From Didymodactylos carnosus (taxonomy: Eukaryota; Rotifera; Eurotatoria; Philodinida; Philodinidae): DNA of 31,514 bases. Below are positions 1 to 9,592 of the stretch, piece by piece. Made by a program: the position numbers and the translations under genes. The stretch is taken from assembly GCA_905250885.1 (NCBI GenBank), contig CAJNOQ010001447.1, forward strand, positions 1-31,514. The letters are read 5' to 3'. Numbering within the stretch: the first letter of the stretch is position 1; every line of letters starts with the position of its first letter. The notes below the pieces were generated by a model. That model was not told the DNA's origin, searched no databases, and worked only from the letters and a program-made list of their open reading frames with translations.

Positions 1-362
1 TAAAGGGTGTTTCATAAGTTTCGACCCCTCTATGTAAACTGACGTTATTTATATGAAACATACATAATAAAATTCAGCTGCTTTTTGCAAAAGATTCACC
101 ATTTAATTCTCTACAAAATGGTATATAGGAGCTGATCCTGAGACTTGTGATTCCGTCTTAATTGAACAGAAATCGAAATGCCCCACAACTTTCAAAAATT
201 TAACTCGAAAAACTGTATTTTGTCAGTGTAAGCTTGAATTGTGCCCACACCGAATAGGCCAAAATGTAGCCCTTGGAAATCTCTATCGAATGCGTATGAT
301 GCGAATTTTCTGTCGTTATTTGCGCGTTTTCAATAATGCTTTTTGTAAAAGCCCAGTGACCG

Positions 363-463
363 TTTTTTACAGCTTTTTCAACGTGCATTTTGGAGCTGTT
401 TGTAAAATGAACGGTTCATTTTACAAACAGCTCCAAAATGCACGTTGAAAAAGCTGTAAAAAA
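363..463. repeat. perfect palindrome, 50-bp arms, 1-bp spacer
   Basis: The left arm (363-412) and right arm (414-463) are exact reverse complements with a single G between them; pairing stops at 362/464. A transcript could fold into a 50-bp hairpin. No terminal target-site duplication is evident. It may be a foldback-type insertion, a palindromic rearrangement product, or a local assembly fold-over. Confidence 0.95.
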
Positions 464-1037
464 GTTCTTAATTTCGACTTGATATTGTTGAGAAAAAAAT
501 AAAGGTTTTTCCTAAATGGTTTTTCGAACACCTGTTTTCAGTAAAATGAGCACCCCCTTCACATCCCAATTTGAAACTCGTTCAAACTTTGAAAGAATGT
601 TCTTCCAGCTTCCCTCTATCATCTGTGTTAGTGCAAATTAGCGCAAATGTTTCTGAAGCGTACAGCAGGTTTTCCAAAAAACCATGGTTGTTCAGGTGTT
701 TTCCATTTATATCGGCTCAGAAACGTTTTTATTTACTAACAATGACATATTCAGAATCAACGCAAGGCATCGAATGATGTGAGATTAGTAGGTTTCTCTG
801 AGCAAAAACTTGTTGGATTTAAAGGAACGCTGGATCCGATCTCTGGAGAACCCAGATGAAAGTCTCTTTGGGCTTTGTAAAACACACCGTTGGAAAGAGC
901 ATATCTGAAAACCTGTAAAAGAAGTTTTTGTAGACTTTCGGACTGCTTATATAGTACATGTCCGCCTGGCCTATGGAAAAATGCACATGTTATGTCAGGC
1001 ACTAGAGTCGTTCCATAAAGGAGAAGATCATAGTTAT

Positions 1038-1178
1038 GGTTATTGCGCAAGAGTATATTCAAGGTTATTGCGCAAGGATACTCAATGCTATGGTGCAAGA
1101 ATATATTCAAGGTTATTACGTAGACCCTTGTCAAGGTTATTGCGCAGAGTCTACTCAAGATTATCGCGCAATATTTCT
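1038..1178. repeat. 24-bp minisatellite, about six divergent copies
   Basis: Units start at 1038 (25 bp), 1063, 1087, 1111, 1135 and 1159, with a shared core GGTTATTGCGCAAG and a TATTCAA-like end. Copies differ by several substitutions each. The overlapping ORFs on both strands (757-1194 and 981-1418) owe their length and repetitive translation to this array, so I do not call them genes. Confidence 0.85.
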
Positions 1179-1188
1179 TATATAAATA
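1179..1188 (+). promoter_or_regulatory. TATA-like box after minisatellite
   Basis: TATATAAATA lies directly after the tandem array. Subrepeats followed by a TATA box and a unique stretch resemble the U3-R layout of an LTR, so this could be part of a solo LTR. I could not find matching TG..CA ends, a primer-binding site or a second LTR, so this is a weak regulatory call. Confidence 0.25.
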
Positions 1189-1685
1189 GATCAATTTTAT
1201 TGTTAAGAGATATCTTTTTTACTTGTAAAAAAACGTTAGGTAAGAAAGATCTTAGTTCATCCGGGAACCTAACATTTTTACTATTGTTTGAACTTTTGTT
1301 GACAACAACGTTGTCTCATTTTGATTTGTTTGGATTCGATTATATCTACTGTGAACAACGTCATTTTGAATTAAATCAAGTTAGATGTGGAAGTGGTAAA
1401 AACGTTGCAAAAAAATGACTTCAATAAGGCGGATAAGTAAGGCGGATTCATATTCAATTGATTCAGTAACAACGACTCGGAATGTGCTCGATGGAATTGT
1501 ACCGCTTTTAGATTTTAAAACATCCTGCTAAAAAAAGACCTATTTCAAAAACTGACATATGTCAGGAGTTATTCTTTTGTCTATCAAACAAAAAAGATTT
1601 TTTGCTCTATGATGAAGTAAAATAGAGTAAAACTCCCTGAGAAAACACAAAAGGCCGCTTTTGAGATGTGATAGCGTTGCTGTGC

Positions 1686-1719
1686 AAAAAATGTTGATAT
1701 TGATATATCAACATTTTTT
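1686..1719. repeat. hairpin with 15-bp perfect arms
   Basis: Arms 1686-1700 and 1705-1719 are exact reverse complements around a 4-base loop. The right arm ends in six T. There is no neighbouring gene for it to terminate, so no function is assigned. Confidence 0.7.
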
Positions 1720-2029
1720 ACAAAATTTTAAAATCCACAAGAGAGTCTTAAAATACCCAAGTCATCAGAACCGCTAGTATTTTATCAGTGTGAGCAAACA
1801 GTACAGGAGTTCGAATCTGGTTCTCAGCTTTCTTTTTTTTGCCCTGCGTATGCAGCGCAATAAGGTTTCCAAACGGGAAAAACCTGACTCAAGTCAAAGT
1901 GCAAACTTCGACGAGTTTCTATAATCTGAAAGAGAAAGTTTAATCTCCAAAAAAATGAAAGCTTTTTAACTTTTCTGCATTTCTTATATAGACTGACAAC
2001 CGCTAAACAAAAAGGTGGTTATGTCAAAA

Positions 2030-2116
2030 CGGTTTATCGACGGTTGTTTCTTGTACTGCGGTCTGAAAACTACCGTGCAGTAACCGTCAGTACAAGAAAA
2101 AACCGTCGCTAAACCG
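2030..2116. repeat. imperfect inverted repeat, 29-bp arms
   Basis: Arms 2030-2058 and 2088-2116 pair with two mismatches around a 29-base loop. The surrounding sequence from about 1990 to 2155 is unusually rich in the short word ACCG/CGGT on both strands, so the structure may be part of a small degraded foldback element. No target-site duplication was found. Confidence 0.7.
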
Positions 2117-3080
2117 CAGGGTTATACCGAACGGTTCGGTCCAACCGGTGGTATTTCGTTGAACCCTCAAAAAATGCGCGACATGGGTAGCTAGGTTTTC
2201 TGTCATCAACCTTTATATTATCTTCCATAAAAGCATCCATTTTAATCTCAAACTTTTTTGCTGATTTTATTGACTTCTTTTGTTTTTGATTTAAGCTGCC
2301 ACGGTTGCACTATTCACTACAAATCAATACAAAAAGATTTTTATTTGTAAATTAGATTTTAAAATAAATGATATTAGGATTTAAGAAACCTGACACCGAG
2401 AAAAGCGACACTCCGACAAAACGCAATAAAGGCATCTTATATACAAAATTTTGCTCTAGGGACATTTTCTATGACTGAAATACAGCTTTCCGCCTGATCG
2501 ATGACGCGAAAAAACGTAAAGTGTGCGCTTGCGAGGTCAAATAAGTGGCACTGTCATCGTCGTCCGCGACATCGATTTATTTCTGCCGAGACTCAAGACA
2601 GTATGGGAAGATGTAATGCAGATGAGAGCTGAGCTGGAGTAGTGACTTAATTAAAACTGTTTTTCGATCGAATTTTTTGCATATCTGATGTAAAATACGC
2701 TCTTCTTTCAGATTCGACTATCATTTTCGTCTTCTGAGACGTTCTACACTTTCTATTTTTCGCCGAGATAGTGGCGGACTACTAGGTAAATTTACTTCGG
2801 TCAGCTCTCTGCAATGACAGGGTGCATCAGCAATGGTTTTCTGTAAAATGATCCGATCAGTTGGTAGATCAACTATCGATAGGAAAGAGTTTCTAATATG
2901 ATTGTCCTTTTAATAAAGATTCTAAGAAATCACGTCCATTCATCTTTGCTAACCGATCACTGTCAACCTACTTTTTTATGACTGTTTTTTGTATTCCATG
3001 ACTTTTGAATGTGTAAGAAAGAAGAAATGGAATTAGATTTCTTCAATCAATCAATGTCAAAGTCAACTTCCTTCTCAACA

Positions 3081-3087
3081 TATAAAG
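3081..3087 (+). promoter_or_regulatory. TATA box upstream of small-gene candidate
   Basis: TATAAAG stands 65 bases before an ATG at 3146, a plausible spacing for a core promoter with a start near 3110. It supports, weakly, the small-gene candidate that follows. Confidence 0.3.
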
Positions 3088-3145
3088 TAGGAATAAAATG
3101 TGTCTTTCACAGTTAGTCTGACTACCGTACAACACAAAGAAAATC

Positions 3146-3321
3146 ATGTCTTCAGGTAAAGTCAAAAGTTTTTGTTGATACTTCAAGCCAGAGAGATAGA
3201 AATAATACCTGCCCTTCCTTTGGGACTAAAACGGAACAATTATTGTGCCCGATCTTCCTACTTCGCTAAAGAGGACGTTCTTGAGTTCGAGATAGACATT
3301 TCTAGCTCCACGCTGTACTGA
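3146..3321 (+). CDS. candidate two-exon small protein (47 aa), uncertain
   Basis: A 10-base first exon (ATG TCT TCA G) ends at a donor CAG|GTAAAG. If it is joined to an acceptor at 3187, a frame stays open from 3188 to a TGA at 3319-3321 and gives 47 residues with an acidic C-terminal half. A TATA box lies at a sensible distance upstream. Against it: the intron would be only 32 bases, the product matches no family I recognise, and no poly(A) signal follows clearly before the transposon at 3359. It could equally be chance, or the 5' end of a gene disrupted by that insertion. Confidence 0.2.
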
Positions 3322-3358
3322 ACATCCTGAGGTGTGAGTGAAAGTGGACGCTGATTGT

Positions 3359-3751
3359 TAGGGGTATTAATTTAGAGTTACTTTGGAAATTAAATGTAAA
3401 TGAATCATTTATACTTAAAATATAAAGATAAATTTGTCCTTTATATAAATAAACGAAAAAAAAATTATCCTTATTTTATAAAAGTAAATGATTCATTTAT
3501 GTTTATTTATTTATTTCTACCTTTATTTCTGAAAATAAATATTTATTTTTAAAAATAAAGGTGAAATAAAGAAAATTTATATAAATGGATCATTTACTTT
3601 TATAAAATAAAGATAATCTTTTTGTTTTCATTTATTTATATTTATTTCATAAAGGTAAATGAATCATTTATATTTATTTTTTAAATATAAATGATTCATT
3701 TACATTTATCCATTATTATAAATGAACAATAAAACTGAATTAACACCCCTA
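3359..3751. mobile_element. hAT-like MITE (393 bp) with 8-bp target duplication
   Basis: The element begins TAGGGGTATTAATTTAG and ends with its near-complement (CTGAATTAACACCCCTA): terminal inverted repeats of about 17 bp with two mismatches. It is flanked on both sides by the same 8 bp, CTGATTGT (3351-3358 and 3752-3759). TAGGGG-type ends and 8-bp duplications are hallmarks of the hAT superfamily. The interior is very AT-rich, non-coding and self-complementary; the palindromic word AAATGAWTCATTT occurs about five times. It is therefore a non-autonomous foldback-type MITE. It ends 57 bp before the receptor ATG, so the receptor promoter lies in or beyond it. Confidence 0.9.
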
Positions 3752-3807
3752 CTGATTGTTCGTTCTTTGTTTTTCTGGACATTCGAAACCTTCAAAAGTT
3801 TCTTGGC

Positions 3808-6800
3808 ATGCTGCTGCCTGTAGGTCGAAGTTCGATAAGTATCATTAGTATTGTCGTCATCATCATAATGTCAAGACAGAACATTAATGCCCAATTCAAT
3901 CTGGATCATACAACACAAACCTCTCAAGTACTGCAATACTACAACTGCCTCTACTATCCAATTACGAGAAGTAGAGCTGATTTCATTTCTGAAGCTCTTG
4001 ACATCATACCTTTCTGCGTACGGCCACATCATCTGTCACAATATCATCATCATCGTCAGCAGCAGCAGCAGCAGCAGCCGAAGTGCGAAGATGCTCCCAG
4101 TTTCACGTTTGCAGAGTTAAAAGTAAAGAATGTACAACCTGCTGATTTACTCAAATGGAATGCACCAACAGCCGTAGCGGAGCAGTATGAAAAGTATTTA
4201 TTGTTACTGTCCTTGTCTGTAAATCTCGATGGTAAACAAGTCCACTGTAACTGTACTTCATCGCCGTTTGTCTTTGGACAGTTCTGTGAATATACATTTG
4301 GCGGTTTTGACGACCTTGATGAGGAGATCTTTAGTTACCTGAACCCATTTGTATATGTGATGGATTCCGTCACCAGAGCAAAGCCGATTCCGTCGAACGA
4401 AGAGATGACAAGTGATCATTTGACATGTTATACGGGTCTGCCGGAGTGTAAGACTCTTCATCAGTGTTTAGACTACAGAGAGATTTGCAATGGAATTGTC
4501 GATTGTGACGGAGGTGAAGATGAGAAACCCTTAAACTGCTTGCAGCTGGAAATGAACGAGTGTGATGAGAAAACAGAATTTCGATGTAAAAACGGAATGT
4601 GTATACCGCGATCATTTGCTTTCGACGGGTTCCACGATTGTCTCGACAGGAGTGACGAACAACGATATGACAGCGAGATGCCGGACAAGTTTAATTGCTA
4701 CTGGATTGCAGGTTATGATTGTGAAGATTTCCTGCCGCCACGACTCACTTACTCTTGTGGAACGGGACAGTTTATACCACTTTCAAATGTCGCCGTCAGA
4801 GGGTTAAGCTTTGATTTTACACAGTGTACTGGCCCGAAACACTGCGGCGACATGGCCTGTCTCAATAGACGTGACTCGATCTATGTAAAACAAATGTTTG
4901 AGTTCGACAATAGCAGCCTGTCTTCTGAATGTTGGGAGGCAATGTTGTGTTTGACTGGATTTGCAGCAAAACTGTTTGCCGATGTTGAATGTAACAATTT
5001 GCAACAGTGTCCCAATTCCTCATCCTACTTCTTTCCGTCAAATCCCGTTGTTTACTCTTTCGTTTACTTACTTTATGAGCCACCTTTGAATAGTGACGGC
5101 AAGCCAAACTACATCTGTTACAATTCATCGATTTGCAACGTCTCAGCTGAAAGAAGAAAAATTCACAACAATTTAACATGTTTTCCAGTCACCGAAGAGA
5201 TAAACTTTACATGGAAGAACGTCTACGAAGATATTGTCAAATTGTTTTCCACCTGTTTCGAGAAAGCAGTCGCTGCCGCTGTTCTTTCTTCAAACAAATT
5301 ATTTGACTGTGCTCAGTCACAACAGCTGATATCAAAGTATCGCGTCAAAGATCAACATCGAGATTGTTTCCAGAATGAAGACGAAGCTTTCAGCACAGAC
5401 ATTTGTCTGTTTAATTTGACAAAGAATCATTATTTCAAATGTTTACAGACGTCGGAATGTATTCAACGTACGTTTCTGATGGACTCCAAGTTCGACTGCA
5501 CAGATGGAAGTGATGAATCCCTCCACTATCGTTGCGAGTCTGTGTCACCTCTCGGCTGTAAATTACTTCGTGACGCTGACGCTAGTAGTATGTCAACTAG
5601 CAACGTAATTTCGTTTCGTGAACTCTGCGATGGCATCGTCGATAAATTCTTTCTGACTACAAATAGCAGTGAAACAGATGAAACAGATTGTGAACATTGG
5701 GGTTATACATGCGAGGATTCACTGTACACAAAGTGTGATCAACGGTGGCACTGTCCGGATGGTCGAGATGAACTCAATTGTCCTTGGGAAGCAACGTATG
5801 CTACACGAATACAGCAGCAGCTCAACTGTTCACGAACGGAGCACTATTGTGTCCAACTGTTAGGTGCTACCTGCTTGTCTTTGGCGAGGGCAGGCGATGG
5901 TGTGATTGATTGTCTGGGGGCTACGGACGAGAGGCGTACAGCAAACAAATGTTATGAGAAACATCCGTTTCTGCCAGACAAACGGTTTCTCTGTGCAAAC
6001 ACAATTGGTGATTCGCCTCCCGTCTGTTTAACACCCGAACAAGTATGTGATGGGCAAGTTCAGTGTCCCGCCGGCGATGATGAAAGATTTTGTTATCATC
6101 CGCGATGTCCACGGTACCACCCTAACGTCGACTTTCGCTTTGAAAATGCCTTGTTCTGTGATCTGACAGATCGAAAGACGGTAGAGAATATACTGCCTAT
6201 GAGTGAAATTGGAAACTATTTACCGACTGTAGTTGTTGAAGGAAAAGTGCTCTCGTCCGTTGAAGGAAAAGCGCTCTCGTCTGTTAAAGGAAAAGGACTC
6301 TCGTCCATTGAAGAAAAATTTCGTCTCTGGTATTGTAACCGTGGAATTCTGCTGCTGATGAAGTCAGGAGTAGAATGCCTCTGTCCTCCCGCCTACTATG
6401 GCCGTCGTTGTGAGTATCAAGCATCGCGTCTAAGTGTCATACTGAAACTGCGCCCTGCCTACTTCATAGATCCAACGACGGTGTTTCGACTGGTTATCTA
6501 TCTTTTGAGCAACGAGAATAACAGCACAGTTTTATCGTACGAGGAGATTTTGTACAATCCATACTATAACCTAGCCAATGTATTGTACAACGAGAAACCT
6601 TACATCGCTTACTTGCCTTTTCAACATAATCTTCTTCCCTCACACGTGCGCATCGATTCATTTGTCATCACCTCAATATCTCTCACGTACATCTCAAGTT
6701 GGCTTTTCAACGTGTTATTTGCTTCATTTCTACCTGTTACACGACTGGCTGTTTCCTTGTCGATTGAAAATAAACAACACACGTGTAAGACAAAAAAGCT

Positions 6801-8775
6801 TCGTTGTGGGAAACACGGACAGTGTATGTCTTATTTGAATTGGGCAAGGAAAGAATTCTGTTGGTGTGAGCGGGGCTGGTACGGTGACCGCTGTCAGTAC
6901 GAGTCTTCATCGTCGTCTTGCTCTTCTTGTTCACCACACTCACAATGTCTCGTGATCAACGATCGGGAGCAAAGGTGTCTTTGTCCACTTGGAAAGTACG
7001 GTCCACAGTGTTACCTCACGTACGATCAGTGTTCCAAAGGATTATGCAAACACAACAGTACGTGCGTACCATTGGATTACCGAAACGTGGGCTACGTTTG
7101 CGTATGCAGTGCTAGATACTCAGGTCTTTGTAGTTTTTTGGATTGCGATAACAGCTGTTTTACTGATGTGAATATTTTAATCTCCGATAATATTACAACA
7201 ACACGTAGTAGTATTTTACCGGCCGTTGCTTACATTGGTTTCGTTCTAAATGATGCTTCTATGCTCACACATATCGCACTACTATTTAAAAATCTGAGAA
7301 CACCTGCACGACTACAGCTGGCAACAGTTCATTACGGTGGCCAGCTGCTTCGAATCTACTGGAATTCTACAAGCAGCTCTTACTATCTACTCAGTCTCAC
7401 TACACAGGACCTTGAAGGTGTGAGTTTAAGTATCTCTGTTCAGAAATCACAGGGATGTTCAGATATTAAAGAGCTATTCAATGACACAGTTTTGACACAT
7501 TACACGTATCTCCGACGTTTAAAACTGTATCATCAGCCATGCATGGCGAATTTCGACCTCAAATGTTTCTTTGATGAGCAGCACATGTGTTTCTGTACAA
7601 AGCAGCATCGAAGCGCTTGCTTTCCGTTTGATCATTCCTCCAGGAAGTGCAGTTACTGTGAGAACAACGGCCTGTGTCTACAGCCTAGTTTACTGACCGA
7701 TGCACAATGGGACTTTGTTTGCCTGTGTCCAAAATGTTACTTTGGTCAGCGGTGTCAGTTTACCACGGGACAATACTTTATTACCTTTGATATGTTGATT
7801 GGTGGCACAGAACAGTCAAAAATTATTAATCTCACATTGGCTTGTGTGTGTGTCATCGTCGTTCTTGGCCTGATCTCTAATATTCTCAGTGTTTGCACAT
7901 TTAAAGATGAGAAGCAGCGGGAAGTTGGTTGCGGGCTGTACCTGCTTGTCCTATCTTCAGTCAATATCGTCGGTCTTCTCGTCTTCGAACTACGGTTTCT
8001 CTACATGTTAGTCTCACAAGTGTACGTTATCGAAAGTGAGCTATTTCTCAAAGTTAGCTGTGTTGGCCTTGAGTATTTGGTACGTCTACTTCCAGCCGTC
8101 TTCGACTGGCTCACCGTTTGTATTTCTGTTGAACGTGCTTACATGGTTCGGAAAGGTAATCAGTTTCGAAAGCCGGAGAAGTTGAAGGCATTGAAGACTG
8201 CACGTTCCCTCCTGCCACTCATTTTCCTCCTTGCACTGGCCACCACACTTCCCCGTGCATTCTACCTCAGGCTGATCGATGAGCCGACGTTCAAAGGCAG
8301 TGAAAGAGGTCATCCCAGTTGTGCTCTCAGCTTCACCGGCTGGCTTCAGTGGTATGAACGAGCAGTTAACATTGTTCATCTCGTCATCCCGTTCTGCCTC
8401 AATCTAATTTCCCTCGCCGTGTTCCTCGCACATCAGATCGAAGAGCACAGGAAACCGACAGCCGGAAATCAGCAGCGAGGGAATCAGCACAAGACAAGGC
8501 GGATGTTAGCAGAAGAACAGGTGTCAAAGTACAAGCCGTTAGTTATAAGTACACTGGTGATTATCTTGCTGGAAACACCACGTCTCCTGTTTACATTTGT
8601 TCTCTCCTGTGTAGAATACGATTGGCAACGATACTTGTATCTGAGCAGCTATCTAGTTTCATTTCTACCGTTAACAATGACATTCATTATCTATGTACTA
8701 CCGTCACCAAGTTACAAAAAGGAATTTAAATCATTTGTAAAACGTAGATTGCAGCAGCGACAGCATCGTGCCTGA
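3808..8775 (+). CDS. LDLa/EGF-domain seven-transmembrane receptor (GPCR-like), 1655 aa
   Basis: One uninterrupted frame encodes a cell-surface receptor. Residues 1-29 look like a signal peptide (hydrophobic run SIISIVVIII). A His/Gln-rich stretch follows (about 79-90). The ectodomain has several LDL-receptor class A modules with acidic calcium-binding ends: about 206-248 (CDGGEDE), 252-285 (CLDRSDE), 533-575 (CTDGSDE), 635-660 (CPDGRDE) and 727-762 (CPAGDDE). EGF-like modules lie at about 857-870, 998-1032, 1037-1070, 1074-1110 and 1282-1320. Many N-glycosylation sequons occur. Seven hydrophobic segments span about 1340-1635: TM3 ends in ERAYMV, in the place of the DRY motif, and TM7 ends in a degenerate NPxxY-like region (VLPSPSYKKEF). 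The C-tail is short and basic. Rhodopsin-type receptors with such ectodomains are known (LGR and relaxin-receptor relatives, and rotifer proteins). The ligand is unknown. It is intronless, which could reflect retroposition or lineage habit. Confidence 0.93.
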   Translation: MLLPVGRSSISIISIVVIIIMSRQNINAQFNLDHTTQTSQVLQYYNCLYYPITRSRADFISEALDIIPFCVRPHHLSQYHHHRQQQQQQQPKCEDAPSFTFAELKVKNVQPADLLKWNAPTAVAEQYEKYLLLLSLSVNLDGKQVHCNCTSSPFVFGQFCEYTFGGFDDLDEEIFSYLNPFVYVMDSVTRAKPIPSNEEMTSDHLTCYTGLPECKTLHQCLDYREICNGIVDCDGGEDEKPLNCLQLEMNECDEKTEFRCKNGMCIPRSFAFDGFHDCLDRSDEQRYDSEMPDKFNCYWIAGYDCEDFLPPRLTYSCGTGQFIPLSNVAVRGLSFDFTQCTGPKHCGDMACLNRRDSIYVKQMFEFDNSSLSSECWEAMLCLTGFAAKLFADVECNNLQQCPNSSSYFFPSNPVVYSFVYLLYEPPLNSDGKPNYICYNSSICNVSAERRKIHNNLTCFPVTEEINFTWKNVYEDIVKLFSTCFEKAVAAAVLSSNKLFDCAQSQQLISKYRVKDQHRDCFQNEDEAFSTDICLFNLTKNHYFKCLQTSECIQRTFLMDSKFDCTDGSDESLHYRCESVSPLGCKLLRDADASSMSTSNVISFRELCDGIVDKFFLTTNSSETDETDCEHWGYTCEDSLYTKCDQRWHCPDGRDELNCPWEATYATRIQQQLNCSRTEHYCVQLLGATCLSLARAGDGVIDCLGATDERRTANKCYEKHPFLPDKRFLCANTIGDSPPVCLTPEQVCDGQVQCPAGDDERFCYHPRCPRYHPNVDFRFENALFCDLTDRKTVENILPMSEIGNYLPTVVVEGKVLSSVEGKALSSVKGKGLSSIEEKFRLWYCNRGILLLMKSGVECLCPPAYYGRRCEYQASRLSVILKLRPAYFIDPTTVFRLVIYLLSNENNSTVLSYEEILYNPYYNLANVLYNEKPYIAYLPFQHNLLPSHVRIDSFVITSISLTYISSWLFNVLFASFLPVTRLAVSLSIENKQHTCKTKKLRCGKHGQCMSYLNWARKEFCWCERGWYGDRCQYESSSSSCSSCSPHSQCLVINDREQRCLCPLGKYGPQCYLTYDQCSKGLCKHNSTCVPLDYRNVGYVCVCSARYSGLCSFLDCDNSCFTDVNILISDNITTTRSSILPAVAYIGFVLNDASMLTHIALLFKNLRTPARLQLATVHYGGQLLRIYWNSTSSSYYLLSLTTQDLEGVSLSISVQKSQGCSDIKELFNDTVLTHYTYLRRLKLYHQPCMANFDLKCFFDEQHMCFCTKQHRSACFPFDHSSRKCSYCENNGLCLQPSLLTDAQWDFVCLCPKCYFGQRCQFTTGQYFITFDMLIGGTEQSKIINLTLACVCVIVVLGLISNILSVCTFKDEKQREVGCGLYLLVLSSVNIVGLLVFELRFLYMLVSQVYVIESELFLKVSCVGLEYLVRLLPAVFDWLTVCISVERAYMVRKGNQFRKPEKLKALKTARSLLPLIFLLALATTLPRAFYLRLIDEPTFKGSERGHPSCALSFTGWLQWYERAVNIVHLVIPFCLNLISLAVFLAHQIEEHRKPTAGNQQRGNQHKTRRMLAEEQVSKYKPLVISTLVIILLETPRLLFTFVLSCVEYDWQRYLYLSSYLVSFLPLTMTFIIYVLPSPSYKKEFKSFVKRRLQQRQHRA
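4057..4077 (+). repeat. CAG microsatellite (7 units) in the receptor
   Basis: Seven CAG triplets follow three CAT triplets and one CGT, encoding HHHRQQQQQQQ near the receptor N-terminus. Length variation between individuals would be in frame. Confidence 0.8.
6235..6306 (+). repeat. in-frame 24-bp tandem repeat, 3 copies
   Basis: Three 24-base units (6235, 6259, 6283) encode VEGKVLSS, VEGKALSS and VKGKGLSS, followed by a partial fourth (IEEK). The repeat lies in the linker between the LDLa block and the first EGF-like module of the receptor, where length change should be tolerated. It looks like a recent internal duplication. Confidence 0.85.
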
Positions 8776-8926
8776 CCGAAATTATAAGAAGTACAGTTCA
8801 AATGGAAAATAGAAACTTGGTCTGACAGAATGGTTCGGCTCGAACGCGCAAGAGGGCAAAAAACACGCTGCTCAAACTGCGAAATGTAAACTTGTTTTCT
8901 GTGTAATCAGAACAATGTATTTTTTA

Positions 8927-8932
8927 AATAAA
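8927..8932 (+). terminator. poly(A) signal AATAAA of the receptor gene
   Basis: AATAAA is found 152 bases after the receptor stop codon, in AT-rich sequence, and is the first canonical signal downstream. Confidence 0.55.
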
Positions 8933-9153
8933 TTTCATGTACCGATTAGGTTGTCCTTTTTCCTCTAAAAAATATAAAACATCAGTCTTCGCACAGTTTG
9001 CGCATGTGTACTCTACTTTTTTATGTTTTCGTTGACTCTGAATAGATAAATGTCCGCTTTAGCATTTCGTATTTTGATAGTACATCAAGGGAAAACATTC
9101 TGCTAAAAATTCTTGCTTATATTTTGCGAAGAATTGAATTCTCGATCGAATGA

Positions 9154-9323
9154 CTACCTTTTAGGGGTGCCGCTTTACCGTTTCTTTACAGGTAACGCAG
9201 TAACGCATGCGTTATTGCATTACTAGTAATGACTAACGCACGCGTTATTGCGTTTAAGTAACTTCGAGTAACGCAGTAACGCTTATGATACAAGTCAAGC
9301 TAATAATTACTTATATTTTTTTT
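9154..9323. mobile_element. hAT-like terminus, copy 1 (incomplete element)
   Basis: A TAGGGGTGCCGC end at 9162 is followed by repeated TAACGC/GCGTTA words on both strands, a pattern typical of subterminal transposase-binding repeats. The last 90 bp (9234-9323) are identical to 11408-11497. The matching right end (..CACCCCTA) is not found in the window. The eight bases just before the end are CTACCTTT (9154-9161). Confidence 0.6.
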
Positions 9324-9360
9324 GCTGATATAACTATTGTTGGCACGATTGAGTTTCTGA

Positions 9361-9477
<117 letters not shown>

Positions 9478-9592
9478 TGAGTATGATAAATCCCACCTTC
9501 TCGATTCTTATTCAAAAACGTGTTTAGATCATGTTTGACTAGCACAAGAGTTTGCTCTTATCGTTTCACAGCTTCTTCACCAATAGTTTTGG

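Larger units (their letters stand above)
1..3145. other. gene-poor upstream region
   Basis: I see no convincing gene here. The ORFs present are short, overlap on both strands, and show no domain or codon pattern. What is visible is repeat structure, listed separately: a perfect palindrome, a 24-bp minisatellite, a 15-bp hairpin and an imperfect 29-bp inverted repeat. Base composition is AT-rich with many homopolymer A and T runs, typical of intergenic sequence elsewhere in this window. Confidence 0.6.

Noticed and set aside
757-1418. Two 145-codon ORFs on opposite strands
   Set aside because: They overlap each other across the 24-bp minisatellite, which supplies their repetitive translation; no domain, splice site or codon signal supports either.
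1757-1836. tRNA-like stretch with GTTCGAATC box B and a following T run
   Set aside because: The T stem does not pair properly, and no matching acceptor 5' strand, anticodon arm or box A is present. At most a tRNA-derived SINE trace.
4258-8379. Several 60-105-codon ORFs on both strands inside the receptor gene
   Set aside because: All overlap the intact 1655-codon frame, which has clear domains; they are reading-frame shadows.
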